Source of the DNA: an uncultured Gammaproteobacteria bacterium
GTDB lineage: Bacteria > Pseudomonadota > Gammaproteobacteria > HK1
NCBI GenBank assembly: GCA_958295465.1
Contig: OY282353.1
Location: forward strand, 1,906,001-1,970,000
DNA length: 64,000 nt
Direction of reading: 5' to 3'
Shown: in pieces, positions 34,875 to 42,866 of the stretch
How positions within the stretch are numbered: the stretch's first letter is position 1
How the letters are laid out: every line of letters starts with the position of its first letter
Translations under genes and position numbers: made by a program
Notes under the pieces: generated by a model
The model's input: the letters and a program-made list of their open reading frames with translations, nothing else
The model's database searches: none
What the model was told of the DNA's origin: nothing

Positions 34875-37147
34875 CAGAATTCGTTCTCGTATCCGGGAAT
34901 GCCGCGTGTGAGGAGCTCTTCGGTCCTGCGCCCAGTGCCCGTCAGGCCCTTGAGCTCGAGCTGAAGAAAGAGCCCGTTGGAGTAGTCGTCCCGACTGCCG
35001 TCCTGGCCGCTCCTGCCGCTGAGGAAGCGGCGGGCCACGACCCGCATTCCCCAGCAGCAGCTTTCGTACTCCAGCCCGCCGAACGCTTCCAGGGTCCTGT
35101 TCTCGTCCTCGTTCAGCGCGAGGCTCCACCGGCCCACGGTGCGCAGGTTTGCGCCGAGGGGCCAGGCGAAGGACAGATCGGCCTGCTCTATGGTTCTGGA
35201 CGGGTCGACGTCACGAACGAGCCGATATCCCACGTTGACGACGCTGCGCCGATCGGGTTGGTACCGCAGGTTCAGGGCATTCTTCTCCGTCCGGTCGGTA
35301 CCGGTATCGTATTGAATGCCGGCTCGCAGGCGCCATTCCCGCGCGGGCCGCGTCTCGACCTCCGCGACGAGGTCGGAAGCGCGCGTCGTCTCCGGCTCGT
35401 CGTCTTCGTCGAGGGTCACCTTCCGGTCGCGGAAGTGGCGGATTTGCCCGATGCTCGCACGGGCAAGCTCGCCGCCCCGTTCGTCGAGCAGGCGCGAGGT
35501 GAGCGAAACCGTCACCTGGTTGGCGTCTCCAATCCTGTCTCCACCCGAGAACCGGTTCTCACGAAAGAGCTGCGCGAAGCTGAAGCTGGGCCGGCCGGCG
35601 TCGAATTTCGGCAGGTCGTCCTGGCGCTCGAAGGGCACGCGCAGGTAGTAGAGCCGCGGCTCGATGGTGTGGGTCAGCGACTTGCCGGAGAGGGTGACGG
35701 GACGCTCGAAGAACAGGCCGCTGTCGAGGCTGAAGCTCGGAACCAGCCTCGAAGGGTCGTCGTCCCGGGACGCCTCGGCCACGGTCCGGTTCAGATCGTA
35801 CCCGGTGAAGTGCAGGGACGCCTTCGGTGTCACGAAGGTCCCGGCGGTCCGCAGGGGATAAGTGAAGGACGGCTGCACGTCCACCCGCGTTCCGGTGGTG
35901 CGCGATCGGTGCTCGAAGTAGGTGAGCTCCGCCGTTGCGCCGACGTTCGGCGCGCGGTTCTTCTCCGGAAGATTCGTCCGGAGGAAAATCCGGGGGAGCT
36001 CCGCATAAGGCCGGCCGGAGGCCCGGTCCACGGTCTGGAAGTCCTGGAACCGCATGAGCGCGCTCCATCCGTCGCCCCCGTAGCGCGCATCGAACCGGCG
36101 GGGAAGATGCGTGCGGCTGCTCTGGGAGAGGCTTGATCCGAGATCCCCGAGATACTCCGGGTCCGAGACCCACTCCAGGCGGGCATCCGTTGACCATCGG
36201 CTCGACCACCGGTGCCGGTGGGAAAGGTCGAACGCCGTGCGATTATCGTCGTCGTACTTCGAGTCGGACGGCAGGTGCTCCGCCGCGAGCCGGGCGGACC
36301 CGTAGGCTCGCGAGAGAAGGCGGAGCTCTCCCTGCGCCTGCACCCCGCGGTCGCTCATCGTTCGCGCGGTGAGGGTCGCGTCGTAGTTGGGGGCGAGGTT
36401 GAAGTAGTAGGGGGTCGTGAGCTCGACCCCCCGCGATCCGCTCACGCCGTAGGTGGGGGGGAGGAAGCCGGACTTGCGCCGATCGCTCAGCGGAAAGCTC
36501 ATCCACGGCGTGTAGAACACCCGCTGCCCCTTGAACTCGATCCACATGTTCCGTGCGGTGCCGAATTCCTCCACGTGGTCGAACTCGACGTGGCTCGCGG
36601 TGACGCGCCAGTCCGCGTCGCCGGGGTTGCACGTCGTATAGGTCGCGTCGTCCGCGGTGGTGCGCTCGTCGCCGAAGCGCGTGAGCACGGCCGCGTCGCC
36701 GTGGCCGTGCCTGTCTTCGAGCATGAACGTCGCCGCGGGCTCGACGGTGATGACGTCCCGCTCGATCTCCGCCCGGGCGTGGTCCCCGGCGATGAAGACG
36801 CCTTCATCCCAGAACCTGACGTTGCCGCGGGCCTTGATCACCTCTTCGGACTGGTCGTAGACGATCTCGTCGCTCCGGAGTTGCTGCGTGCCCTGTTCGG
36901 CGACGGCATTGCCGGTGAGTCTGGATCCGCCCTCGACCAGCTCGGCTCGATCGGCGGACAGGTGGATGGTCTCGGGATCGGCGCCGGACCCGGCCGCCTC
37001 CGATGGCGGTCGTTGCGGCACCTGGAAGCCCGGTCCGCACTGCAACCACTCGTCGTCCGCGGCGGCGGCGCCCGCGAGGAGGGCCGTCGCCGCGAGAGCG
37101 AGCAGGAGGTGTGGGGCCGATGGTCTCATCTCATTGCGGCGTGTCAT
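34874..37147 (-). CDS. lptD: LPS-assembly outer-membrane protein LptD
   Basis: 757 residues. A signal peptide (LLLALAATALLAGAAAA) is followed by an LptA-like jellyroll (from about residue 60) and a large C-terminal beta-barrel. Cysteines at the expected places for the interdomain disulfides can be read: LQCGPG, TTCNPG and the adjacent pair in ESCCWG. It inserts lipopolysaccharide with LptE. ATG 37147 gives MTRRNEMRPS, and ATG 37129 is an alternative. First gene of the lptD-surA-pdxA-rsmA operon. Confidence 0.94.
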   Translation of the reverse strand: MTRRNEMRPSAPHLLLALAATALLAGAAAADDEWLQCGPGFQVPQRPPSEAAGSGADPETIHLSADRAELVEGGSRLTGNAVAEQGTQQLRSDEIVYDQSEEVIKARGNVRFWDEGVFIAGDHARAEIERDVITVEPAATFMLEDRHGHGDAAVLTRFGDERTTADDATYTTCNPGDADWRVTASHVEFDHVEEFGTARNMWIEFKGQRVFYTPWMSFPLSDRRKSGFLPPTYGVSGSRGVELTTPYYFNLAPNYDATLTARTMSDRGVQAQGELRLLSRAYGSARLAAEHLPSDSKYDDDNRTAFDLSHRHRWSSRWSTDARLEWVSDPEYLGDLGSSLSQSSRTHLPRRFDARYGGDGWSALMRFQDFQTVDRASGRPYAELPRIFLRTNLPEKNRAPNVGATAELTYFEHRSRTTGTRVDVQPSFTYPLRTAGTFVTPKASLHFTGYDLNRTVAEASRDDDPSRLVPSFSLDSGLFFERPVTLSGKSLTHTIEPRLYYLRVPFERQDDLPKFDAGRPSFSFAQLFRENRFSGGDRIGDANQVTVSLTSRLLDERGGELARASIGQIRHFRDRKVTLDEDDEPETTRASDLVAEVETRPAREWRLRAGIQYDTGTDRTEKNALNLRYQPDRRSVVNVGYRLVRDVDPSRTIEQADLSFAWPLGANLRTVGRWSLALNEDENRTLEAFGGLEYESCCWGMRVVARRFLSGRSGQDGSRDDYSNGLFLQLELKGLTGTGRRTEELLTRGIPGYENEF

Positions 37148-37370
37148 CGCGCCCGGCATCCGATTGCGGTGAAGATCGCACGGATACGAGAGGGCTTGCA
37201 ACGCGATCGCCTCGGCGACAGCCATTTCCGCTAACGCCCCGAACTCGATTGCATGACCGGGATTTCGCGGCCATCCCGGCCGCCTGGGCATTTGATCGTT
37301 GTGGTTCATGGGACGTTTTCGGGCTTGGCGGAAATTGCCGCCTCGGCGATGACGGTGCGCGGGGAGGCGC

Positions 37371-38495
37371 TCAGCGTGGCGCTCCGAGCGCCCGGGCCCG
37401 GGCGATGCGCCGATCACGGCCCTCCGCGTCGTCGCCGGGGTCCGCCAGCCAGTCGGAAATCGCACCCTCGACCAGGGTCGCGAGCGCCGCGACGTGCGCC
37501 GCGCCCGCGTTGAGGGCCGGAATGTAGCGAAGCCGTCCGCCGCCCGCCGCGACGAAGCATTCGCGCCCGCGTATCGCGATCTCTTCCAGCGTCTCCAGGC
37601 AGTCGGCGGAGAAGCCGGGGCAGACGACGTCGACCTTTTCCAGGCGTTCGCGTCCCCATTCGACCAGCGTCTCGTCGGTATACGGGCGCAGCCACTCCCC
37701 GCGCCCGACCCGCGACTGGAATGCGACGCGCCACGTTTCGGGGTCGAGGCCCAGCTTCCCGGCGACCAGCCGCGCCGTCTTGCGGCATTCGCAGTGGTAC
37801 GGATCGCCGGCGTCGAGACAGCGCCGCGGCAGGCCGTGGAACGAGAACAACAGGCGGTCCGGGCGGCCTCCCTCGGACCACGCGGTTTCGATCGACGCCG
37901 CGAGCGCGTCGATGTAGCCGGGGTCGTCGTGATAATGATCGACGAAGCGCAACGCCGGCACGCGGCGCCACTTCGAGAGCGTCCTGGCCACGGCATCGAA
38001 CGTGGAGCCGCCGGTCGCGCCCGAGTACTGGGGGTAGAGCGGCAGAACGACGATGCGGACCGCTCCCGCTTCGCGTAGCGTGTCCAGCGCCTCGGGGATC
38101 GACGGAGTGCCGTAGCGCATGCCGAAGGCGACCGCCACGCGGCCCGGTGGCCGCCGCCCGGCCCGAGGTGTCGCCGGCGCATCGGCCCAGCGTGCCCGCA
38201 GCGCATCGGCGATGGCCCGCGAGTTCACCAGCAACGGCGAGCCTTGCGGCGACCAGATGCTCGCGTACGCGCGGGCCGAGCGCCGGGGCCGGATCCGCAG
38301 CACCACGCCGTGCAGGATCGGCCGCCACAGCCATCGCGGAAGCTCGATGACCCGCGGGTCGGCGAGGAACTCGGCGAGATACCGCCGGACGGCGGAAGGG
38401 GTGGGGGCGTCCGGCGTGCCGAGGTTGGTCACGAGGACCCCGATGCACCCGCTGGCGGAGTGATCGTGCGGGGTGCTCGCGGAGAACTTCACCAT
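37371..38495 (-). CDS. hemH: Ferrochelatase
   Basis: 374 residues. It inserts Fe(II) into protoporphyrin IX, the last step of haem synthesis. Motifs are GVLVTNLGTPDAP at the start, LPLYPQYSGATGGS, the metal-site His in FSFHGLPRRC, YHCECRKTA, and the acidic CPGFSADCLETLEEI. GGGGGAGC is about 5 bp before the ATG. It lies upstream of lptD on the same strand. Confidence 0.95.
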   Translation of the reverse strand: MVKFSASTPHDHSASGCIGVLVTNLGTPDAPTPSAVRRYLAEFLADPRVIELPRWLWRPILHGVVLRIRPRRSARAYASIWSPQGSPLLVNSRAIADALRARWADAPATPRAGRRPPGRVAVAFGMRYGTPSIPEALDTLREAGAVRIVVLPLYPQYSGATGGSTFDAVARTLSKWRRVPALRFVDHYHDDPGYIDALAASIETAWSEGGRPDRLLFSFHGLPRRCLDAGDPYHCECRKTARLVAGKLGLDPETWRVAFQSRVGRGEWLRPYTDETLVEWGRERLEKVDVVCPGFSADCLETLEEIAIRGRECFVAAGGGRLRYIPALNAGAAHVAALATLVEGAISDWLADPGDDAEGRDRRIARARALGAPR

Positions 38496-38789
38496 GAAGC
38501 TCCCCCGCCGGCGTCCATTACGTGCGCATGGTTGCGGATGCGTCGTGTCTTCGGCGTACGTGTCATCCGACCCCCCGAACCGTCGGCGTCTCTCCCCTGC
38601 GCATGGTCGCGGATGTGGACCGCGCGGCGGCCCGGTTCGCCCACTCTGTTCCCGGCCCGTCACCAGGGCTCCGCCGTCGCGTCGCCGACTCGTGGCGCAG
38701 GGCGCCGATCCGCCGGATCGAGCCACCGGCGGACCGGCGATTTCGTTGCGTCCGCGCGGCGCCTTCCGGTAAGGTTCGCCCCCCCTTCG
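38496..38789. other. Noncoding stretch between hemH and tRNA-Met
   Basis: No gene is recognised in these 294 bp. The sequence TGCGCATGGTTGCGGATG recurs about 75 bp later as TGCGCATGGTCGCGGATG, a short direct repeat. The hemH and tRNA promoters should lie here. Confidence 0.5.
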
Positions 38790-38866
38790 GGCTACGTAGC
38801 TCAGCCGGTGAGAGCGCACGACTCATAATCGTGAGGTCGGTGGTTCGATCCCACCCGTAGCCACCA
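38790..38866 (+). tRNA. tRNA-Met (CAT), elongator type
   Basis: A 77-base cloverleaf. The acceptor stem GGCTACG pairs with CGTAGCC, the D-loop has AGCTCAG and the anticodon stem CACGA/TCGTG encloses the loop CTCATAA (anticodon CAT). The T-loop has GGTTCGATCC, and CCA is encoded. The acceptor and D-arm sequences match elongator tRNA-Met rather than initiator (first pair G-C). A tRNA-Ile read by modified CAT cannot be fully excluded. Confidence 0.93.
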
Positions 38867-39052
38867 TCCGCCGGCGTTCCGGCTCCCGGCGGGCGCTCCG
38901 GCTTCCGGTGGATTCTAACCTCGATCGGTTCCCATGCCGTGCGTCGCCCCTGACTGCGCGCCGATTCTTCGGGCCGCCGGACCCGGCTTGATGCCTGCCC
39001 CGGTCCTTTCGGAGAATCCCTTTCCGGCCAGGACTCACGGGAGGATCCGGGC

Positions 39053-39943
39053 ATGCTCTCCAAGGAACAGATCGATGCCTTCCGGCGCGACGGCTTTCTC
39101 GTCGCCGGGAATGCGGTCGATGCGAAGCAGCTTGCCGGCCTGCGTGAAGTCCTCGCCGGATGGGTCGAAGAAAGCCGCTCCCATGACGCGCCCTTCGGAG
39201 AGCCCGCCGTCGATGGGCGGGCGCGGTTCGATCTGGCGCCGGAGCACAGCGCCGACGCGCCTGCGCTCAGGAGGGTCAACAACCCGAGCGAGATCGACGA
39301 GACCTGTATGGGCGTGATGCGCGATTCGGCGATGACCGGCATGGTGGCCGCCCTCATCGGCCCCGACGTGAAGCATCACCACTGCAAGATCAACCTGAAG
39401 CTGCCGGGCTCGCATACCGAGGTGCGCTACCATCAGGACTTCGCCTATACGCCGCACACCAACGACGATGTCGTGACCGCCCTGCTCATGCTCGACGACA
39501 TGACGGCGGAGAACGGCTGCCTGATGGTGGTCCCCGGCAGCCATCGGGGGCCGATGTTCTCCCTGTTCGACGGGGACCGGTTCACGGGTTTCATCGCCCC
39601 CGGCAAGGAGCGGGCGCTACGCGAACGCGAGGTGCCCATCCTGGGCCGCGCCGGCAGTGTTTGCCTCATGCACACCCGGCTCGCCCACGGCTCGGAGCCG
39701 AACCGGTCGGCATCGCCGCGTGGCCTGTACATCTGCGTCTACAGCGCCGCGGATGCCTTTCCCATCGCGCGCAACCCCATGCCGAGCCGGAACGAGGGCA
39801 TGATCGTCCGCGGCCGGCCCACCCGTCGGGCACGACTCGCCGAGGCGGTCATCGAGCTTCCCGAGCAGCCGTTGCGCGCATCGTTCTTCGCGGTGCAGGA
39901 AGAAGCGGGCGAGGGGAGTGTATCGAGGAGGACCGACGCATGA
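39053..39943 (+). CDS. Phytanoyl-CoA dioxygenase family protein (2OG-Fe(II) oxygenase)
   Basis: 296 residues starting LSKEQIDAFRRDGFLV, the usual opening of this family. The iron ligands are His and Asp in YHQDFAYTPH near residue 127 and the distal His in MHTRLAHGSEPN near 208, followed by an Arg (SPRGLYI) for 2-oxoglutarate. Such enzymes hydroxylate varied small molecules and are abundant in marine symbionts. The substrate is unknown. Confidence 0.88.
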   Translation: MLSKEQIDAFRRDGFLVAGNAVDAKQLAGLREVLAGWVEESRSHDAPFGEPAVDGRARFDLAPEHSADAPALRRVNNPSEIDETCMGVMRDSAMTGMVAALIGPDVKHHHCKINLKLPGSHTEVRYHQDFAYTPHTNDDVVTALLMLDDMTAENGCLMVVPGSHRGPMFSLFDGDRFTGFIAPGKERALREREVPILGRAGSVCLMHTRLAHGSEPNRSASPRGLYICVYSAADAFPIARNPMPSRNEGMIVRGRPTRRARLAEAVIELPEQPLRASFFAVQEEAGEGSVSRRTDA

Positions 39944-40032
39944 CGTGACGACGTTCGAGCACCTGCCCGGATATTGCCGCCAGCCCCGGTTTTCTCTGGA
40001 ACAGGCAACCTCTGCGGAGACGCGGTCAGGAC

Positions 40033-40458
40033 ATGGCTCGTTTGGCCTTCATCATCCTTCTTGCCCTCGGGCTGACCGGCATCGCCGGCATGACCAGTGC
40101 CCAGTCGGATCAGGTGTTGCGCGTCCAGAAACGACTCGAAGAGCTTGGCCTCGACCCCGGACCGATCGATGGTCTCATGGGGCCGAGAACTCGTGGGGCG
40201 ATCCGGAATTTTCAAGAACAAGCTATTCTGCCGGCCACCGGCGAACTCGATCCCCGGACATTGGACGCGCTCGCTCCCCCTTCCATCGAAGAGACCGAGT
40301 CGCCGCAAGAGCCGCCATCCCGGCCAGGCTCCCGGGTTCCGGCCAGTGACACCAAACATGTCGATCAGGCACCTGACGAGACCGAATCGTCGCAGGAGCC
40401 GTCATCCCGGCTGACTGCCTGCCGGGGCAGGCTCCGTGAAAACGGGGGGCGGTCTTGA
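40033..40458 (+). CDS. Secreted peptidoglycan-binding-domain protein with repeat-derived end
   Basis: 141 residues: signal peptide (LAFIILLALGLTGIAGMTSAQS), one PG_binding_1 domain (VLRVQKRLEELGLDPGPIDG ... MGPRTRGAIRNFQ, about 28-82) and a Pro/Ser/Glu-rich tail with a repeated SSQEP/SPQEP motif. The last 15 or so residues are encoded by the dispersed repeat at 40414-40521, so the native C-terminus has been lost or altered. Confidence 0.75.
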   Translation: MARLAFIILLALGLTGIAGMTSAQSDQVLRVQKRLEELGLDPGPIDGLMGPRTRGAIRNFQEQAILPATGELDPRTLDALAPPSIEETESPQEPPSRPGSRVPASDTKHVDQAPDETESSQEPSSRLTACRGRLRENGGRS

Positions 40459-40521
40459 TTTCGGCATGGTGGATGCCTCCTCCCCAAAGGACCAGGTGTC
40501 CCCGAAATCGGGTCAGCTCCA
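40414..40521 (-). repeat. Dispersed repeat, copy 2 (IS3-left-end-like, MITE candidate)
   Basis: Second copy of the element at 19997-20105, about 86% identical by eye, with the same terminal hairpin (CTGCC-loop-GGCAG) and the same start GGAGCTGACCCGATTTCG on the minus strand. Again it overlaps the 3' end of a plus-strand gene. Confidence 0.6.
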
Positions 40522-40740
40522 CCCGGACGGCGGACCAGGGAAGGGAGTAGGGGTCCTGGGACCGCGGGCGGTCCTGTCCGTGTCCTCTCGGGACGTGCCG
40601 CTCCCGGAGACGAATCGGTCGCCCCGGCGGTGTCCTGGCGCAAGGAGTTGCGGCCCGACTCCGTTTGAGGAATATGCGACCTGGACCGGGCGATGCGAAT
40701 GCTGATCGCTTTCGGAGCAGGCATCTGTTACATCGGCTTC

Positions 40741-40941
40741 ATGAAAACGACAATCGATGTTCCAGACAGCGAGCTTTCGGATGCCGTGCGCTTCACCCAC
40801 GCGAAAACCAAACGCGAAGCCGTGGTGACGGCCGTCGCCGATTTCAACCGTCGCCGCATGACGGAGCTCATGAAATACGCCGGCACCTGCACGGATCCGA
40901 TGACGGTGGAGGAACTTCAGGCGCAACGTCAGCGGGAGTGA
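40741..40941 (+). CDS. vapB: VapB-type antitoxin, copy 1
   Basis: 66 residues, ribbon-helix-helix type: MKTTIDVPDSELSDAVRFT at the start, helix TKREAVVTAVADFNRRR, then a toxin-binding tail. It should bind its own promoter and neutralise VapC. It is nearly identical to the copy at 47311. The partner toxin gene just downstream is truncated here, so this antitoxin has no complete partner at this site. Confidence 0.85.
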   Translation: MKTTIDVPDSELSDAVRFTHAKTKREAVVTAVADFNRRRMTELMKYAGTCTDPMTVEELQAQRQRE

Positions 40942-40948
40942 CGGTGCG

Positions 40949-41076
40949 TTGATCCTGATCGATACATCGTCATGGATTCATCTGCTGCGTCCGTACGGTG
41001 ACCTGACCGCCCGGGGCCGTGTCGAAGCGGCGCTGAGAGCCGGGCCGCCTGCCGACGCCCGATCGTTCAACTGGAG
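40949..41076 (+). pseudogene. vapC: Truncated vapC toxin gene, copy 1
   Basis: TTG start, then ILIDTSSWIHLLRPYGDL and RGRVEAALRA as in the intact copy at 47522, but identity stops at about 41076 after CAACTGGAGTTG. The frame then runs into the start of the acetyltransferase gene. Only about 42 codons with the first PIN-domain aspartate remain, so no RNase activity is expected. Confidence 0.85.
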
Positions 41077-41089
41077 TTGCAGAAATCCC

Positions 41090-41824
41090 ATGAGCAAGGA
41101 AACAGAACAGAGGTTCCCCCGTCCACTCTCCGGGGCGTGTGTCGATCCGCTGCCCTCCGGCCTCGTCCCGGCGCGCCGGATGCTCGAAGGCCGCCATGTC
41201 CGGCTCGAGCCGATGGACCCCGCGATGCACGCGGACGACCTCTACGAGGCGTCGCATACCACTGGGACAGGGAGGGCGATCTGGACCTGGCTGCCGGAAG
41301 GCCCCTGGCCGGACCGTGCCGCGTACGCGAGCCACCTTCGCGAGAACGCAGGCGCTCTCGACCGGATTTACTACGCGCTGCGGCCGCTTCCGGACGGCAA
41401 GGCGAGCGGTCAGGCGAGCTTCATGGACATCCACGCCGGGAACGGCGTGATCGAGATCGGCTACATCTGGTTCGCGCCCTCGATGCAACGCACGCGCGCC
41501 GCGACCGAGGCGCTCTGCCTCATGCTCGACCATGCGATGACCGATCTCCGCTATCGCCGCATGCAGTGGCGCTGCAACGCGCTCAACGAACGCTCCCGCG
41601 CCGCGGCGCGTCGCCTGGGGTTCCGGTTCGAAGGGATCTTCCACAACCACATGGTCTACAAGGGACTCAATCGCGACACGGCCTGGTACTCGATCCTCGG
41701 CGAGGAGTGGCCAGCCGTACGCGCGGTCCTTCAAGACTGGCTCGACGACGCCAACTTCGATGTACGGGGCATTGCCAAACGCTCGCTCGGTGCAATGATG
41801 ACGGCGAGATCTCCCCGTTCGTGA
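41090..41824 (+). CDS. GNAT-family N-acetyltransferase (RimJ/RimL-like)
   Basis: 244 residues with the acetyltransf_3 layout: LEGRHVRLEPMDP near residue 33, GVIEIGYIWFAPSMQRTRAATEA (acetyl-CoA-binding beta4/alpha3 region) and LNERSRAAARRLGFRFEGIF. Similar proteins acetylate amino groups of small molecules or proteins, and the target is unknown. The ATG at 41090 lies 14 bp after the point where vapC similarity ends, so the gene arrived or was joined there by rearrangement. Confidence 0.83.
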   Translation: MSKETEQRFPRPLSGACVDPLPSGLVPARRMLEGRHVRLEPMDPAMHADDLYEASHTTGTGRAIWTWLPEGPWPDRAAYASHLRENAGALDRIYYALRPLPDGKASGQASFMDIHAGNGVIEIGYIWFAPSMQRTRAATEALCLMLDHAMTDLRYRRMQWRCNALNERSRAAARRLGFRFEGIFHNHMVYKGLNRDTAWYSILGEEWPAVRAVLQDWLDDANFDVRGIAKRSLGAMMTARSPRS

Positions 41825-42206
41825 GGCTCTGCGCGCCGCGCCCAGTCGCCTCCACTTCCGTCGAAGGTGACCCCGGCCTCGATGAGATCGTCGGCCTCAT
41901 CGCGGCCATCCATGAGCCGCATCATCGCCGCGAGGCCGCGGGAGTCCTTGATGTCGAGCACGATCCCGCGCTTGTCGCGGTCGTTGGTGAGGAAGATCGC
42001 GCCCATCCCGCATCGACCGGCGGCGGTCCGGCGCCGCGCACCACGTCGCCGCCGGGGGATTCGACCTTGATGACGTCCGCGCCCGGATCGCCGAGCATCC
42101 GGGTGCGCTCCTCGCCGCCGTCGACGAAATCCGCTTTCGGCAGAATCTCGAGCACGGTGCCGCGCCGGGTCTCGATGACACCCACATAGTTCCCGGTGTG
42201 GAGCCT
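41820..42206 (-). pseudogene. Chimeric relic: mcrC fragment joined to a CaiB-type CoA-transferase fragment
   Basis: Read from 42206 downward, the first about 100 bp encode RLHTGNYVGVIETRRGT ... EILPKADFVD and are nearly identical to mcrC at 50280-50380. At about 42100 the sequence changes to LGDPGADVIKVESPGGD, a family III CoA-transferase, which soon shifts frame and continues as AIFLTNDRDKRGIVLDIKD, then IEAGVTFDG. Neither gene is complete. The join shows illegitimate recombination. Confidence 0.7.
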
Positions 42207-42302
42207 TGTTCTGGGCGGGTCCCCTCTCGGCTACACTCACCCGCGCGGGCGCTTGGTGCGCCGGCCGGTACGTCCCCGTATCGTCCACACGGAGGAACCA
42301 CC

Positions 42303-42620
42303 ATGATATTCGAAGTGCATCAGTACAGGTGCCGCTACCTCGGGGCGCCGACGCAGATCAAGCTGTACGACGAGATCGGGCGCGCCGCGCATGAACGCCA
42401 CTGCGGCAAGCCGGTCGTCTTCGGCGTCGGCGAAACGGGCGAGGTGGATTCCTACACCCACATCATGTCCTACGAGGACAACGCGGACCGGGTGCGTCGC
42501 CGCGAAGCCCTGTTGGCGGACCCCGAGTGGCAGGCGTACATGAAGGCGTGCCGTGAAGCCGGAAACATCCTCAGCCGGGAAATCCGCATTCTGCGGGCAG
42601 CGCCCTTCTTCGGGAAGTAG
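42303..42620 (+). CDS. NIPSNAP family protein
   Basis: 105 residues, a single dimeric alpha-beta barrel domain typical of NIPSNAP: MIFEVHQYRCRYLGAP at the start, YDEIGRAAHERH, YTHIMSYEDNADRVRRRE and DPEWQAYMKA. The molecular role is unknown; relatives often sit beside enzymes of small-molecule catabolism. Its last 18 bases are repeated at 44637, marking the edge of a tandem duplication that contains the next gene. Confidence 0.88.
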   Translation: MIFEVHQYRCRYLGAPTQIKLYDEIGRAAHERHCGKPVVFGVGETGEVDSYTHIMSYEDNADRVRRREALLADPEWQAYMKACREAGNILSREIRILRAAPFFGK

Positions 42621-42866
42621 CCGCCCGGCCTTCGTTCCCGTCCGCGCCCGGAGCCCCCGGCGGCGGCGCGGCCTGCGCCGCGTCCGTCCCTCAGGACCCT
42701 CCGCGCGCGGGCGCGGCGATAACAGGACGCCTTCGGGCTCCCTCGCCGACTCAGGCCCCTGCGCGCGCGGGCGCGGCGGAGAAGGACGGCACGGTGCTGC
42801 CCTCGGTGGACTCAGGCCCCTGCGGGCGCGGCTTCTCGTGGCGGGCTTGGCGCTGATCGGAGTCGC
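42621..42866. repeat. GC-rich spacer repeated downstream of each NCS2 gene
   Basis: The segments 42605-42860 and 44639-44800 share CCGGCCTTCGTTCCCG, GACGCCTTCGGGCTCCCTCG and clustered CGCGCG tracts. They represent the same downstream spacer of the duplicated permease unit, with internal expansion in the first copy. No gene is visible. Confidence 0.65.

Noticed and set aside
37148..38206. Long N-terminal extension of LptD
   Set aside because: The open frame continues antisense-like through hemH in another frame. The signal peptide starting near 37147 marks the true start.
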